The notes beneath the pieces were generated by a model that did no database searches, had not been told where the DNA came from, and worked only from the letters and a program-made list of their open reading frames with translations. Both the position numbers and the translations under genes were made by a program. Shown here piece after piece: positions 39,481 to 50,541 of a stretch of DNA of 64,000 bases. Each line of letters opens with the position of its first letter. Position 1 is the stretch's first letter. This DNA is from Hofstenia miamia. Its lineage: Eukaryota > Xenacoelomorpha > Acoela. Where the stretch lies: the NCBI GenBank assembly GCA_004352715.1, contig SCFE01000091.1, positions 1,799,024-1,863,023 of the forward strand, written 5' to 3'.

Positions 39481-40146
39481 CATACTGCATTTTTGCTTTA
39501 AAAAACACACAAAAACAAAGAAATCAAAGTTAATAATGTATATTTTACATGTATTTCTTGATTAAACATATTAAATAACCATAAGGTATAAAAGAACTTA
39601 ACATTTTACAAGAATTATTACTTTTATTAGGTTTTGTCATGATCTCACAAAAGGNTACGTGATTCATGACAAACATAATATATAAGAAATCAGGAAAAAC
39701 ATAAGCTTTTCCATTGACTCCCTACATTAAGATGAGAAATGATTCCGACCACAAGAATTACATATTAATATATAGAATCACAGGAAAAGCTTTTGCACTG
39801 TGCTCTTCTAGGAAAAAAATTGCAGCAAAACGAAACTCCTAGATATGGTAATTGTAGTATTTATTTATTTTATGGGTTATTCATACTCTCTTTGCTCTCA
39901 TTGAGCCTGGGCCTATGTGGTAGGCCTAGTTTGATGTACCTGTATAGTTCAAGTTAATATTAGATGAGTAAGAATGAACACTTTAGAAATCCTTTTAGAA
40001 AGTATTCACATAGGATAAAACTCTAAAGTAATAAGAAGGACTCTATTTCAAAACAATAATGCACTGCATACAAACTTGTAAGGAAAAATATTTTTTTGCA
40101 CAATTGGTATTGCACATATCACTATGAATAAATCTACATTTTTTAC

Positions 40147-40305
40147 TTGCATTTTTCTCCTTTCCGAAATTTCAATATTCTTTGACGAAATGAATGTCTT
40201 TCCTTCCACACTTAATCTTTTATCTTCATTCTTCTTCCATTTGCTTTCATTTCTTCTCTGTTTACCTCTAATTTCGTCGTTTGTACTACTTAATATTTCA
40301 GCCAT
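40147..40305 (-). CDS. Possible first exon of a transposon-linked protein (basic, WKKN motif)
   Basis: Starts at an ATG 27 bases from the 55-bp palindrome and runs 53 codons, ending at a GTAAAA donor-like site. It contains KQRRNESKWKKNEDKRL, then EGKTFISSKNIEISERRK. From memory, this W-K-x-N-x-x-K-x-x-x-x-x-G-K-x-Y/F-x-S pattern resembles N termini of multicopy uncharacterised proteins in insects and cnidarians, some apparently transposon-borne; I could not verify this. Its position inside a TIR element supports mobile-element origin. The frame stays open to 40048 if unspliced. No catalytic domain is visible nearby. It may be a dead remnant. Confidence 0.35.
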
Positions 40306-40331
40306 AATTCCGCGAAAAAATAGATGGCGCA

Positions 40332-40386
40332 ATATCATTTCAAGAAAGGCCCAACTCCAGGAGTTGGGCCTTTCTTGAAATGATAT
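40332..40386. repeat. Perfect 55-bp palindrome (27-bp arms, 1-bp centre)
   Basis: ATATCATTTCAAGAAAGGCC continues CAACTCC, then a single A, then the exact reverse complement. The arm is a variant of the TIR at 39268 and 40505 (AAGAAAGGCCCAACTCC versus AAGAAGGGCCCAACTCC). RNA from either strand would form a long stable hairpin. Confidence 0.95.
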
Positions 40387-40778
40387 AAGAAATGATTGCA
40401 CAAAAACTACATGCTATGAACTGGACTTGGGACTCTTTTGAACAGATAAAGATAGAGGTTGGGTAAAGGAACAGAATTGTGCAAAAACATCATTTTTGAA
40501 AATTTGTGGATTTGGGCCCTTCTTGAACTGATGTCTTCATTTAGTTCTCCGAATAGTTATATTTGAAACAAAAGATATATTTTGTTACTGTTTTAGATCT
40601 AAATTGATGACCCATAAATGACCGATAAAGTGACCGTGCATGTACTAAATTATAAATGTAAGTTAGGAAGTTGTTCGAACAAGATATATTTTAACAGGTT
40701 TTATTCTGCCCCGTCAAACTTTTTGTCGTGGGAAGAGATCGATGTCTGTTTGGAGTGCAAGCTAGTTTAATATGATTA

Positions 40779-40919
40779 GGCCACGGTTAGACTACGTGAT
40801 TGGTACCAAGAAAAGATATAATATCACGTCACATCGCCAATTATCTTGGTGGTTAGACTTGCGATTTTACCAAAATGTGACAGATCACGTGTGACCAATC
40901 ACATAGTCTAACCGTAGCC
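40779..40919. mobile_element. Harbinger-type MITE, copy 1
   Basis: 141 bp with TIRs GGCCACGGTTAGACTA (left) and GGCTACGGTTAGACTA (right, read inward), followed by a GTGATTGGT-like subterminal. It is flanked on both sides by TTA (40776-40778 and 40920-40922). A 3-bp TTA target duplication and GGCC-start TIRs with GTTAGAC are characteristic of PIF/Harbinger elements. It has no coding capacity. The second copy is at 49478-49703. Confidence 0.85.
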
Positions 40920-41170
40920 TTAGATGTCGATTTAGAGATATTCGCTTCTTTCTTTTATATTATGTTCTACGACTGTACAAAATTCCTTTTATCTTAGCCA
41001 TATAAAATTATTTTTAAATAAGTAATTTTTTATACGGGTCCAAATTAGCAAGTCCAGTCGGGCCACATTTAGAAAGACAGGCCGAGTCCAAAACTTTTGA
41101 CCCGTCTTCAAGTCTGGTGACATAAATGGTATAAATTACATAATCCAGAGCTGTCCTTGTTTAGCACACA

Positions 41171-41292
41171 CATACATACTTATCTAAAACTTTGATAAAA
41201 GCTCATCAAGTGGTTTACTGAATATGATTATGTGCATCCTTTGTAATTCCTGAATTATGTTAAAGAATTAAATTTTCTTAAATCTGAACCGT
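41171..41292. other. Short spacer
   Basis: Nothing recognisable. Confidence 0.4.
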
Positions 41293-41560
41293 GTGCAGAG
41301 CTATAAAGCAGGTCGAGTTAAGCCACAGTGTAATAAATGCGAATTAGATAAGAATTTTCAACCGAACTCTCGTGGTCCGGTTGGATCAAATAACTATGAA
41401 AGTCATGTGGGTCTGTCAAATCACTCAGTGGGTTTGCAAGAGTTATGTGATAAAATTTAACAGCTCTTGCAACACTTTGTTGAGTTCTGATGTGAGAATA
41501 TTTTAGATGCGAAGGATGCAAAAGTGTTTGGTCGGGTTGAGACCTGTTTGATGTTTGCAC
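41293..41560. repeat. Inverted-repeat element rich in GGTC/GACC motifs
   Basis: The left end GTGCAGAGCTATAAAGCAGG (then TCGAG) and the right end read inward (GTGCAAACATCAAACAGGTC) match at GTGCA...AA.CAGGTC. The interior has GGTCCGGTTGG, GTGGGTCTGTC, CAGTGGGTTTG and GGTCGGGTTGAG. The 80-codon minus-strand open frame through it is a by-product. Confidence 0.4.
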
Positions 41561-41693
41561 AAATTATCCAAATCTTGTCAGGATTTATTGAATTTTTATC
41601 CGCTAATTTAAATAAAAATGGCATATTTAAAGAAACTGAAGCTAACGCAAGAGAAAACTTGATTTCTGTTGGACCAGAATTTCGTTGGTCTTC

Positions 41694-43566
41694 GGCAGGG
41701 GCCCAGCTAACCGGGGGTGCTGGGGTGATGCACCCCCCGAATATTTTTTCTCAGGGGGCAGCAAAATGACCATTTAACGGATGTTGCGATACATTCATTT
41801 TATTTTCCACTAATTTTCTGAATTTAAAATGCAGTAAGTGCATCTCTTAATATTTTCGTTAAATATGTATTTGAATAAGTGATTTGTTTTCTTTCTAAAT
41901 GTAATTCTTGAATCTCAGTCACTACAAGGTCGACATATTATCTATATTTTCGACATACTTGATTTGTTCGATTCTTCTAACCTAAACGAAAAATTAGCTT
42001 TAATAATGAGTTTTTGAAGGAACTCTTTTATTATGGCTAAGGCTAACTTTTTTCTATGCCCGTTTTCAATACGAAAGTTTACATTTAAATTTTTTATTAC
42101 AAATCTGCATTTCAAATTCTAGCCTTGAGAATCAATTAACATTTGGTAGGTCTAACATATTTTTATCCCATTCCATAGAAGAATCAACAATGAGAAATGT
42201 AACCCAAGAAGTTAAATCGCAATCATTACCTAATCAATCTCAATTTTCTATCCTATGTTTTAGGGGCGTATGCAGAATTTTCTAATACTCTATCGTGATC
42301 AACTAAGTGACGAAATGTATGGTGAAGCCCCACGGAATTTATCAAAATATTCAAAAATAGACCTTCATTTTTAAAGTATTTCATTTGATTTAACCAATCA
42401 AAATCAATTTTGAAAACCTACCTCTTTCTGTACACTACTGCTGTTTTATTAAGTGTCAANTTTATTTTCTTTCAACAATCATTTTGATATGGTCAGAAAT
42501 AAATTCAGCCTAGGGAAAGTCCTAATAGAAAACACATATTTCCTTTTTTCCTGTTGAAGAGCTTGCATTCATGTGGCCATTGCTTTCAGCGATCGTTCAC
42601 TTTGTAAGCTCAGAACGAATAGAAACTGCATGAAAACCATTGTGTGATGACCAACTAGAAGACTTTCGCTCAATACCAAAAAAATATTTAAGAGAAAATT
42701 TGAAAATGGATAGTGTAATAAAAACTGATGGTTACAATTGAATATACAGTGATTGGTTTTTTATATATGTGTATTTGAAGTTTTCAAATCATATTGATTT
42801 GTCAATACTATTGGCAAAGCAATCAAAAGTAAACTAAGTTTTTGTTTATGTACATAGAATTTTAGCAGAAACATGTCTACCATTGAATGAGGGTAGGGAG
42901 CACTTAATTCTTATAATTTTAATGATTAATGTCAATAGGATTGCATGAGATAGACTTTTGTTTTGAAGATTAAGTTGCTTTATAACGAATAAAGAATGTA
43001 ATCACATGCAAGAGTTTTTTGTCATTTTGTTAGCATTAGGATGTTTGTAATTAGAAAAGTAGAAAAGCAAAGGCAAAAATTTGCATAATCAAATAATGGT
43101 AAAAATGTGCTGAAATGGATTTTTCAGGGGCAATTAATTGTAGTGTTTGACTGACAGCTTCATTTAATTTTTCCATGCTCGCTGATCAAATTATGAATTG
43201 ATAAGCGCTATTTCAAGATTCTTTTTTTACCAACTTGCACTGAAAACAAAAATAGCAAGAGTAAACCTTTCTTATGAAAAGCTATTTGAATTTCAGATTT
43301 TAGAAATGTGCTATCTTTGTTTTTCAAGTAGAGCTGAGTGTTTTAATGTACACCAGTCACCAAACATACACATATATGTCTTATATATTAGTTTGCATAT
43401 ATTGGAAACTATTATAAGGGCTATCAAGATTGTACTAGGTTTAGCAAAATAAACTGAGACGATTTTACTTGCAACTATTGAAGGGGCAGCAATTTTGCTA
43501 ATGCACCCCCTCATATATTTTTTCTCGCTGGGCCTCTGCTCGCACATAAAGAGAATACGCCTCTGG
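41694..43566. mobile_element. hAT-like non-autonomous element(s), CAGRGGC ends
   Basis: The left end is CAGGGGCCCAGCTAACC. The right edge read inward is CAGAGGCGTATTCTC, and a further inverted GCAGAGGCCCAGC lies at about 43532-43546. A third start, AGGGGCGTATGCAGAATTTT, lies at 42264. ATGCACCCCC followed by ATATTTTTTCTC occurs as a direct repeat at 41730-41755 and 43500-43527, suggesting nested or paired copies. CAGRGGCG termini are typical of hAT elements. No transposase was found and no clean 8-bp target duplication seen. Confidence 0.45.
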
Positions 43567-44916
43567 TAGAAAGGTGCAAACGGAAAGCCACCTATTCTGA
43601 CCAGAGTGTAAATAGTGAATTTTAATTATGATTATATTTAGAGTATTTTATTTGTAAAATTTTGTAAATGATTATTATCAGAAAACAGGTCACAAAATGA
43701 CTACAGCAAAAAATAGTTTGGCTGACAGTTATTCGCTTACTTTAAACAGAAATGAGCCAAAAGATAAATTTGAAAATATGGTGATCATCTGATCGATTGA
43801 AAAGGAAATAATGAGGACCTGTAAGTGATTCTAGTGTTTTTAGTATACCAGTAAAATCATTGAAGGAAACTATGTTGCATCACAATTTAGTATCAATAAA
43901 CTTTTTGTAGAGTTTGGTTCTTTATTATGTTAATTTACAGAAATTAGTTAAACGCTTATTATCAGCTAAATTCAAAATTGGCAATTGTGGTGGAGACTTC
44001 ACCAGTTAAATTGGATGGTGCAAATCTGAGATCAATTATAGAATATTACTATCTGTATTATGAATTCTTATTTAACTCTAATTCTTCTATGAACAAATAC
44101 TCAACTATTAGATGTGTAGTTATATTTATATAACAAACTCGCTTTCACTCAACTACTTAAATTTACAGTTAATTTCTAAAAAACATTAACAATCCTAAGT
44201 TAGTCAATCATTAACTATGACAGTTTAAAGAAGTTTGTATCAATGATGATAAAAGAAGTGTAGCCATCTTAGATGCCGCATATTAGTTACATATTTTATT
44301 AAAGTTAAATGAATTTAATATTGTATGTCACACTATGAAAGCTCTAAAATGTTTTATTAAGCAACTGCAAAGTATCACACTGAGAAACATTGATGGTCCA
44401 TTCATGCGTTATCACCTGCACTGCGAGGAAAACACTCTAAAAATCCACGTGTATGACATAAGTATATATTAAAGATATATTCAGTTTTATACTATCGGGA
44501 ACTAAACTAACGGTTTAGAGAGACATATTGCTGATGCACATAAATTGTTGAAGCAGATACTGTCAAGGATCGTTATTCATGATGAATTAGGAGTCTAATG
44601 CTGAAGAGTACAGGATTTCACACTAACATTTTGACGTCCTAGATGTCTTAACAAAAAGAAAAGATGGGCAGGGGTGGCAAATTTGATGTTAAGAGATTAT
44701 CTGCTATTAATATTAACAGCACGCAGTTTTGCTTTTAACAGCAAGTTTGGAAAACTGGTTTTTAAATTTTTCTAATAAAACAAAAATAAATTTGATATGC
44801 TAGATTTCAAAATACGGAATTTGTAAACTATAATGCTATTATCCTGCAACTCAGAGCATTTGAGAACGACGTCCAGACCTGGAAACAATGATGTCTGGCC
44901 CCCAAGCTTATACAAA

Positions 44917-44950
44917 GATTTGGATTTGGATTTGGATTTGGATTTGGATT
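44917..44950. repeat. (GATTTG)n hexamer repeat
   Basis: Five full GATTTG units plus four bases, uninterrupted. Confidence 0.95.
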
Positions 44951-46439
44951 CGAAAAATACTGCAGATTTGAACTTTTGTTAATCTTGTTTACATGTCATT
45001 TAAATGAGCAAAATGTATTTTCAGTTTTGTTGATGCTTTTGACAAAATTCCGAATTCCTAATTTGGGAAAAATTCATTCAATGAATTAACAATGTTGAAC
45101 TTCATTTGTTCTTAACTGATTTAGTACAGTAAGATTCGGCAAAAATACTCTCAAAATTGGGATTCATAGATAAACTAGTTGATTAGCAGGAGCTTAACGT
45201 TTGCATATGCACACAATTACTATAAAAAATTAATAGCTAAAAGTATATTATTCTAAAAGAGAAGATAAAATTTAAAAAAACTAAAAATGACAAAATTACT
45301 AAGCAAGTGAAGTCAATTACTAATGGTTGCAAAAGTACAATTAAGTTCTTCACCAATTTGCATGATGGAAAACAAAGACCAATTGGATACAAAATGTGCA
45401 TCACCAGAACAACTCCTCTTTATGAGAACATCAACATAATATTCGTTATTTTCAATAGAAGAATTGCAATATAACAAATTTGAAAATAACATCCAATAAT
45501 GAGCGTTGTACACTATTAGGCATAGTTTTAAATTAACTCACAGTGCACGTATAATAAGCCCAAAAACAGAAAAATATAGTATAAAAGTGCTTTGTTAGCT
45601 GAAGCAAAATTGATTTACTGCTTGCAGCACACACTATGCCGTTAACAGCGGACACTGTTACCACCACTGAGGATGGGTTAGTTGGAAACCCCAACAGTCT
45701 TACTTAGAACACTCTAGGCTCTATTTTTTGGCATAGATCACTCAATCTCTCAATCCGTTTCAGTGTTTTTGCCCAACTCATCAAAATATGCTGTATATGG
45801 ACTACTTTGATTGCTTCTTAGTTTATTCTTATCTTGAAACTTTAATGATTTCAGTTATTTCAAGCTAATATATAATTTAATGCAGGTAAATTTTTAGTCT
45901 AAATTTAGTTATTAAAAACTTATTTACTTATTTATTTTAAAGATAATTGAAAAGCTATGTTCTACATAAAATGCAGAGGCATACTAATTTTAATAATCAG
46001 TTTCGAAAAATTCATTTTAGAAACATTTTAAAAAATCGGTTAGATAGACACTATGTGACGTGGCTACCAGCCATGTATAAAAATGGTCTATTTGATACTA
46101 TGTACCATGGCAGAACTCAGATCAGAGTCCAGGATAAGTACAGAAATAATAAATACCAAAGATAATAAAGTATTGTTAGAAATTCTATTTATTTTCTAGT
46201 TAGGTGCAGCATTCGCATTGTTGAAGTAATGCAGTTGCAGCGTTATTAATAATCAAGCAAAAACATCCATTTTTCTAACAATATGCAAATTAAGAATATT
46301 TGAAATATTTTTAAATATCTGTACAATGATTTGCGGTGAGAAAATGTTTGCAATCAAACTCTCATTTAATCCTATAGTAACCACTAAGGCTTATTTACGT
46401 TCCAAGCATATGTGTATTTTCAAATCGAAATTTAGTGAT

Positions 46440-46441
<2 letters not shown>

Positions 46442-46481
<40 letters not shown>
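46442..46481. repeat. (TA)n microsatellite
   Basis: Pure AT run of about 40 bases. Confidence 0.95.
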
Positions 46482-46485
<4 letters not shown>

Positions 46486-47175
46486 TTAATTAGATGTCGA
46501 AGAATAACTCAAAAATTTAAATATATTGAAATATTTTAGAACAATTCATCAAATAATAGGTTAGTTGTGCAGCGAATAAAGAATATCAATACAACACTAT
46601 TTTGTATTTGATAGAACTAAAACCTAAATAAATTAGTTTTTGATATTATATAAAGTAATTTTTAATTGATTGTAAACCAAGAATTTACTTCAGTTGAACA
46701 GCGAACTGCCTCATTTTCATTACAATTTTTTCCATTATAAAAAACCAAAATTTCTACTTTAATTTACGTCATTGCAAAATGTTCTGTTTTAATATTTTCA
46801 TACAATGTTTTTATGTATCTCATGTATTTACATACCACTCTGTTCCCTAAGAAACTTTGCATGAAGGAATTACTTATACTCGGGTAATTGCCAAATTTTT
46901 CACTCCGTGTAATTCTAATTGCAAAAAGATCAAATTGTTTCCAAAATGCCCTTACTCTTTTCCAAGGAAATCATTTATTGCAATATTTCACTACATTTCG
47001 TTGAAACTGGTTGGACTGGGTCAAAACCATGAATCACATAATAGTTCAAATGTTTTCTGTCATTTTGGGAATCGTAGTTCTGAAAATTACTTGAATAACT
47101 TTGGTATGATGAAATCGATTGCTTCAGATCTTGAGGATATTAAGTGAATTTCAAGAAACAATCTTTAGACGTTGA

Positions 47176-47397
47176 CAGTCCCGTACGCAAGAGGGTGGTA
47201 TTTGATGGAATATTACCCGCCACGTTTTCAACATTGATGTTGATTGACCAAATAAACAAATATAAAAAAACAAAGAAATATTAAAACTGGGGTGTTGAGA
47301 TTCATTTTCAGGATATATTTTTTTTCAATATTTTGGTCACTCAAACTTATCACAATTGAGATGTCCCCCTAATTGAAAAATCCTGAGTATGCTGCTG
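47176..47397. mobile_element. CAGTnnCGTACGCA-type MITE, copy 1
   Basis: The left end is CAGTCCCGTACGCAAGAGG. The right end read inward is CAGCAGCATACTCAGGATTT. It has the same layout and length class as 50014-50247, with shared interior features (TTTTCAACATTGATGTTGATTG versus TTTTCACAATTGATTTTGATTG). It lies about 105 bp upstream of the Mx exon, inside the presumed intron. The superfamily is probably hAT-like by its CAG termini; no target duplication is visible. Confidence 0.6.
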
Positions 47398-47502
47398 AAA
47401 AGAAAGTAAAATAGTGAAAATGTTTAAGCTCTTCACCAATAAATAATTCATATTTTGCTAATATTTTAAACAGTGTAAAGTTAATATAAGTTCTATGTTT
47501 AG

Positions 47503-49053
47503 AACAAAAAGCTGCATTGGGAGAGGCATATGATAGCAATGTCCGTCCTTTCATTGATTTAATTGACAAGCTACGTAAAATTGGATTGGAAAAGGATATA
47601 TCTTTACCCACTGTTGTCATAATAGGAGACCAGTCTTCTGGAAAGTCCTCAGTTTTGGAATCAATTAGTGGAATACAATTGCCACGTGGATCAGGGATTA
47701 CAACAAGATGTCCACTAGAACTAAAGATGAAAAATTCATTTGAATGGTCTGCTCACATTCAATATACTACCATTCAAGGTGATCCAATAGAAAAAGAAAT
47801 CAAGTCGCCACTTGAGATCGATGCTAGGATTAGAAACGCCCAAGATTGCATGACGAAAAGTGCTAAAGATATATCTGATGATCTAATCAGTCTAAATGTG
47901 TGCGGGCCTGATGCACCGAACCTCTCCGTTGTCGATCTGCCTGGAATCGCACGAATTGCTTTTGACGGGCAAACCAAGGATATTTGTAAAAATATTAAGA
48001 AACTTATTTATGATTATGCAAAAAAAGAAAATACTATAATACTTTGTGTAATACCCTGCAACCAAGACGTTGCAACCAACGAGTCCCTGAATATTGCAAA
48101 AGAGGTTGATCCAGATGGCAAAAGAACTTTAGCTGTATTGACAAAGCCGGATTTAGTTGATAAAGGCACAGAAAATGATGTGCTCAAATTAATGGCAAAT
48201 AAAGTTTATGCCCTTCAAAAAGGATATTCCATGATAAAATGCCGTTCACAAAAAGAAATTGACGCGGCAATATCAGTTGCGGAAGCAAGAGCAAATGAAG
48301 ACGAGTTCTTCAAAAACCACGAATATTTTAAAGATATTTACGTTGATGGGTTAGCAGGAGTTAAAAATTTAGCGGAAAAGTTAACTTATGAATTGGTGGC
48401 ACACATTAAATCTCACATACCTGAGGTTCGCGAGCAACTTCAAAATGAATTAAAACGAAATCAAACTTCGTACGAAAAATATGGCAAAGATCCGCCAAAG
48501 ACTGATGCAGAAAAGCATATGTATCTCATTGAGGTTGGAAATTCTATTTGTAGAGATTTTGAAGATTTGTCTAAGGGACAATATTTTGATGGCGTGGTAC
48601 CTAAGGAACATCGAATTTTTGCTGTTGTATATCAGTTCTTCGAGGAATTAAACACAACTATTAATGAGAATCGGCCAAATGAATGTGATGCAGACTTAAT
48701 TAGTGAAATCAAGTCGGAGCTGTATTATCAACGAGGAGTAGAACTGCCACCGTTTCTTTCTTACAACGTTTGTAAGCATTTCGTATCCCTCCTTATCGGC
48801 AAAATACGAGATCATATATTTGACACTATTCACAAATCAGCAAATGCTATATTTGAAACAACATCATATGTTATTGATAAGCATACACAAGGTTACCCGC
48901 AGTTGCGAGCTGCTTACACATTGGATATGCAAAAGATTCATACGTCCATGCTACACGACTGTCAAGAATCAATTAATATATTACTAGAACAAGAAGATTC
49001 TCCATTTACGATGGATGAGGCATATTTTATTGCTGTCAATGTGGAAATGCCAG
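47503..49053 (+). CDS. Mx-like dynamin-family GTPase, large internal exon
   Basis: Mx proteins are cytosolic or membrane-associated large GTPases of the dynamin superfamily that self-assemble and act in innate antiviral defence. Counting from the in-frame codon at 47517, the GTPase motifs are all present: G1 GDQSSGKS (37-44), G2 threonines in GITTRCPL (59-66), G3 DLPG (140-143) and G4 TKPD (209-212, in LTKPDLVDKG). The stalk follows from about 285 (AHIKSHIPEVREQL) to 513. The LPRGSGI-TTRCPLELK and TKPDLVDKGTE wording favours Mx over classical dynamin (TRRPL, TKLD). The exon opens after TTTAG at 47502 in phase 1 and ends at CCAG|GTTTGT. There is no in-frame ATG before residue 71, so an upstream start exon must exist. 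The C-terminal stalk and GED were not found. The frame is intact, so the gene is probably functional. Confidence 0.9.
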
Positions 49054-49477
49054 GTTTGTTTTATTATGATATCTTTTTTATTATTAAAATATCTAAATTG
49101 AGATTATGTTCCCATTTGCCTTCTTGAAAAGAGAAGTACTAGATGAGAGTTAGCTCTTTTTCAATGCTTACGGCACCCTCATTATCATTGCTAAAGTCAA
49201 AGATGAAGAAGAATAAAACAAGAATGAGAGTAAGAAGAAGAAAAAGAAGTTGAAAACCTGAAATTAAAACGCTTTGGCCGTCACAGTTATTTAATAGCTT
49301 TAAGCCAAATAAATGTTGGGATGTATTTGTGACGCATGATGGGATTGAATATTTTAAGATAACCTCACCAAATACCTTCAACTCAACTCAGACACAAAAT
49401 TAAGTGACTTGATGAAATGATTTCTGAGGCATTGCTTAAAACAGGTGCTTGTGTGGAATTCCACTCACCTCCACTTA
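49054..49477. other. Start of the intron after the Mx exon
   Basis: Intron reading-through shows 24 more open codons, then a stop. A purine-rich patch (GAAGAAGAAT ... AGAAGAAGAAAAAGAAG) lies near 49205-49250. No GED-encoding exon was recognised before the transposons. Confidence 0.5.
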
Positions 49478-49703
49478 GGCCACGGTTAGACTAGTGATTG
49501 GTTAAAATTTGATCTGTCACATTTTGATTGAATCGCATATCTAACCATCCGAGATAATTGGCGATGTGACGATCACAAAGAAATTGTGCGCGTTCGATTT
49601 TCTTGTGATCATCACATCGCTAATTATCTCGGGCGGGTAGACATGCGATTCAATCAAAATGTGACAGATCACTTTTGAACCAATCACTAGTCTAAACGTG
49701 GCT
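49478..49703. mobile_element. Harbinger-type MITE, copy 2 (nearly full palindrome)
   Basis: TIRs begin GGCCACGGTTAGACTAGTGA (left) and the matching AGCCACGTTTAGACTAGTGA (right, read inward), with TTA on both sides (49475-49477, 49704-49706). The whole 226 bp is almost palindromic: TGATCTGTCACATTTTGATT, a GAGATAATTGGCGATGTGA block and their inverses flank a short centre. Same family as 40779-40919. It lies in or after the Mx gene. Confidence 0.85.
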
Positions 49704-49706
49704 TTA

Positions 49707-50013
49707 GTACTTAAAACTGCTCACTTCTTGAGCGATGCAATGTAGTTAGACTTTGCACTCAGTCACAATAGCTTTAAACGCGGTGTGTGCACGATCCGCA
49801 CAAACACCAATGCTAACACAAAAGTGAATTATTAAAAATATTAAATTTTCTTGATTGATATCTACTTTACCTTAGATCAAGAGTATTTTGTTTTTTATAT
49901 GAAAGATTGACCTTAATATTTTTTAAAATTCGTATGTTCTCTACCAAACATAATCAACTAGGTACAAAAATAAAATTCATTGGTTGCAATAAGCAGCAAT
50001 ATACAAATATAGA
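49707..50013. other. Spacer between MITEs
   Basis: No gene or repeat recognised. Confidence 0.45.
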
Positions 50014-50247
50014 CAGTGACTTACGCAAGGCAGGCATGGCGGAATTTCCCCCCTTCAGTTTTCACAATTGATTTTGATTGGATAAATAAAACAAAATTCT
50101 GTAAGAAGTGAAAAACATTGAAAAACTAAGTAAGTGAAATGCATATTTTAGGGTCTATTTTTCCAAAAAAATTTCGCCCCTTATTTGAACACTCACTTGA
50201 TCATGATTAAGATGTTCACCTGTCAGAAAATCCTGCGTACGCCCCTG
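50014..50247. mobile_element. CAGTnnCGTACGCA-type MITE, copy 2
   Basis: The left end is CAGTGACTTACGCAAGGCAG. The right end read inward is CAGGGGCGTACGCAGGATTT. It is homologous along its length to 47176-47397. The CAGGGGCGTACGCAGG terminus resembles a form common in invertebrate hAT-like MITEs. Confidence 0.65.
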
Positions 50248-50491
50248 AAAGTTCATTGCTCATAGAATCATTTCTATTGTCTTGAAGCATGTTTTAAACA
50301 TTAAATACACTTTTTTTTTTATAAGAAACATTTTTATAAGAAACATGAGGCTCAAATCTGGCAAAAATTAAGAAACATTTAAGAAACACTAGCAGGCTCA
50401 ACTTTACAGGATCAAAAAAACAAAACAATATTTTGTGAGAACAACCATGGAATATTTTTTACAAGACTCATTTTTTAAAGTCAGATTATTG

Positions 50492-50497
50492 TTTATT
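50492..50497 (-). terminator. Polyadenylation signal AATAAA for the transposase gene
   Basis: AATAAA on the minus strand about 45 bases past the stop codon, inside the element. A plausible 3' end signal, but unproven. Confidence 0.4.
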
Positions 50498-50541
50498 ATA
50501 GGCTTAACAGCATAGAACAAAAGTGTTTAGCAAACTTCAAA

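Larger units (their letters stand above)
39258..40539. mobile_element. TIR element (GAAGACATYAGTTCAAG ends), 1.28 kb
   Basis: The left end reads TGAAGACATTAGTTCAAG and continues GAAGGGCCCAACTCC. The reverse complement of the right end reads TGAAGACATCAGTTCAAG and continues GAAGGGCCCAAATCC, so the TIRs match over about 31 of 33 bases. Inside lie a shorter copy of the same TIR pair (39268-39480), a 55-bp palindrome of the TIR (40332-40386) and a possible coding exon on the minus strand. No transposase core was recognised and the target duplication is unclear. The superfamily is unknown. Confidence 0.6.
39066..41170. repeat. Possible GGGTC/GACCC-ended element, split by nested insertions
   Basis: The left part has GGGATTGGGTCAACCC and GTCGGGTCCGTGTCTGG. 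The right part (41033-41115) has inverted counterparts (ACGGGTCCAAATTAGC, GGCCGAGTCC, GACCCGTCTTCAAGTCTGG). Scattered GACCC/GGTCA motifs lie at 40600-40730. Between them sit the separate elements at 39258-40539 and 40779-40919, so this may be an older host element. Ends are approximate. Confidence 0.3.
43567..47175. other. Gene-free stretch upstream of the Mx exon
   Basis: No supported exon. It contains a (GATTTG)n run at 44917-44950 and a 40-bp (TA)n run at 46442-46481. An open frame at 46857-47147 (plus) has an Asn/Ser-rich end but no Mx similarity, and no good donor follows it. Confidence 0.45.

Noticed and set aside
41524-41769. 81-codon plus-strand frame as the next innexin exon
   Set aside because: ETEANARENLIS vaguely resembles the loop after TM2, but it lies across the end of a repeat and runs into hAT-like element sequence, with no TM3 following.
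46857-47147. 96-codon plus-strand frame upstream of the Mx exon as its first exon
   Set aside because: No similarity to Mx N termini, no convincing donor after it, and composition (Asn/Ser/His-rich end) can arise by chance. Transcript data would be needed.
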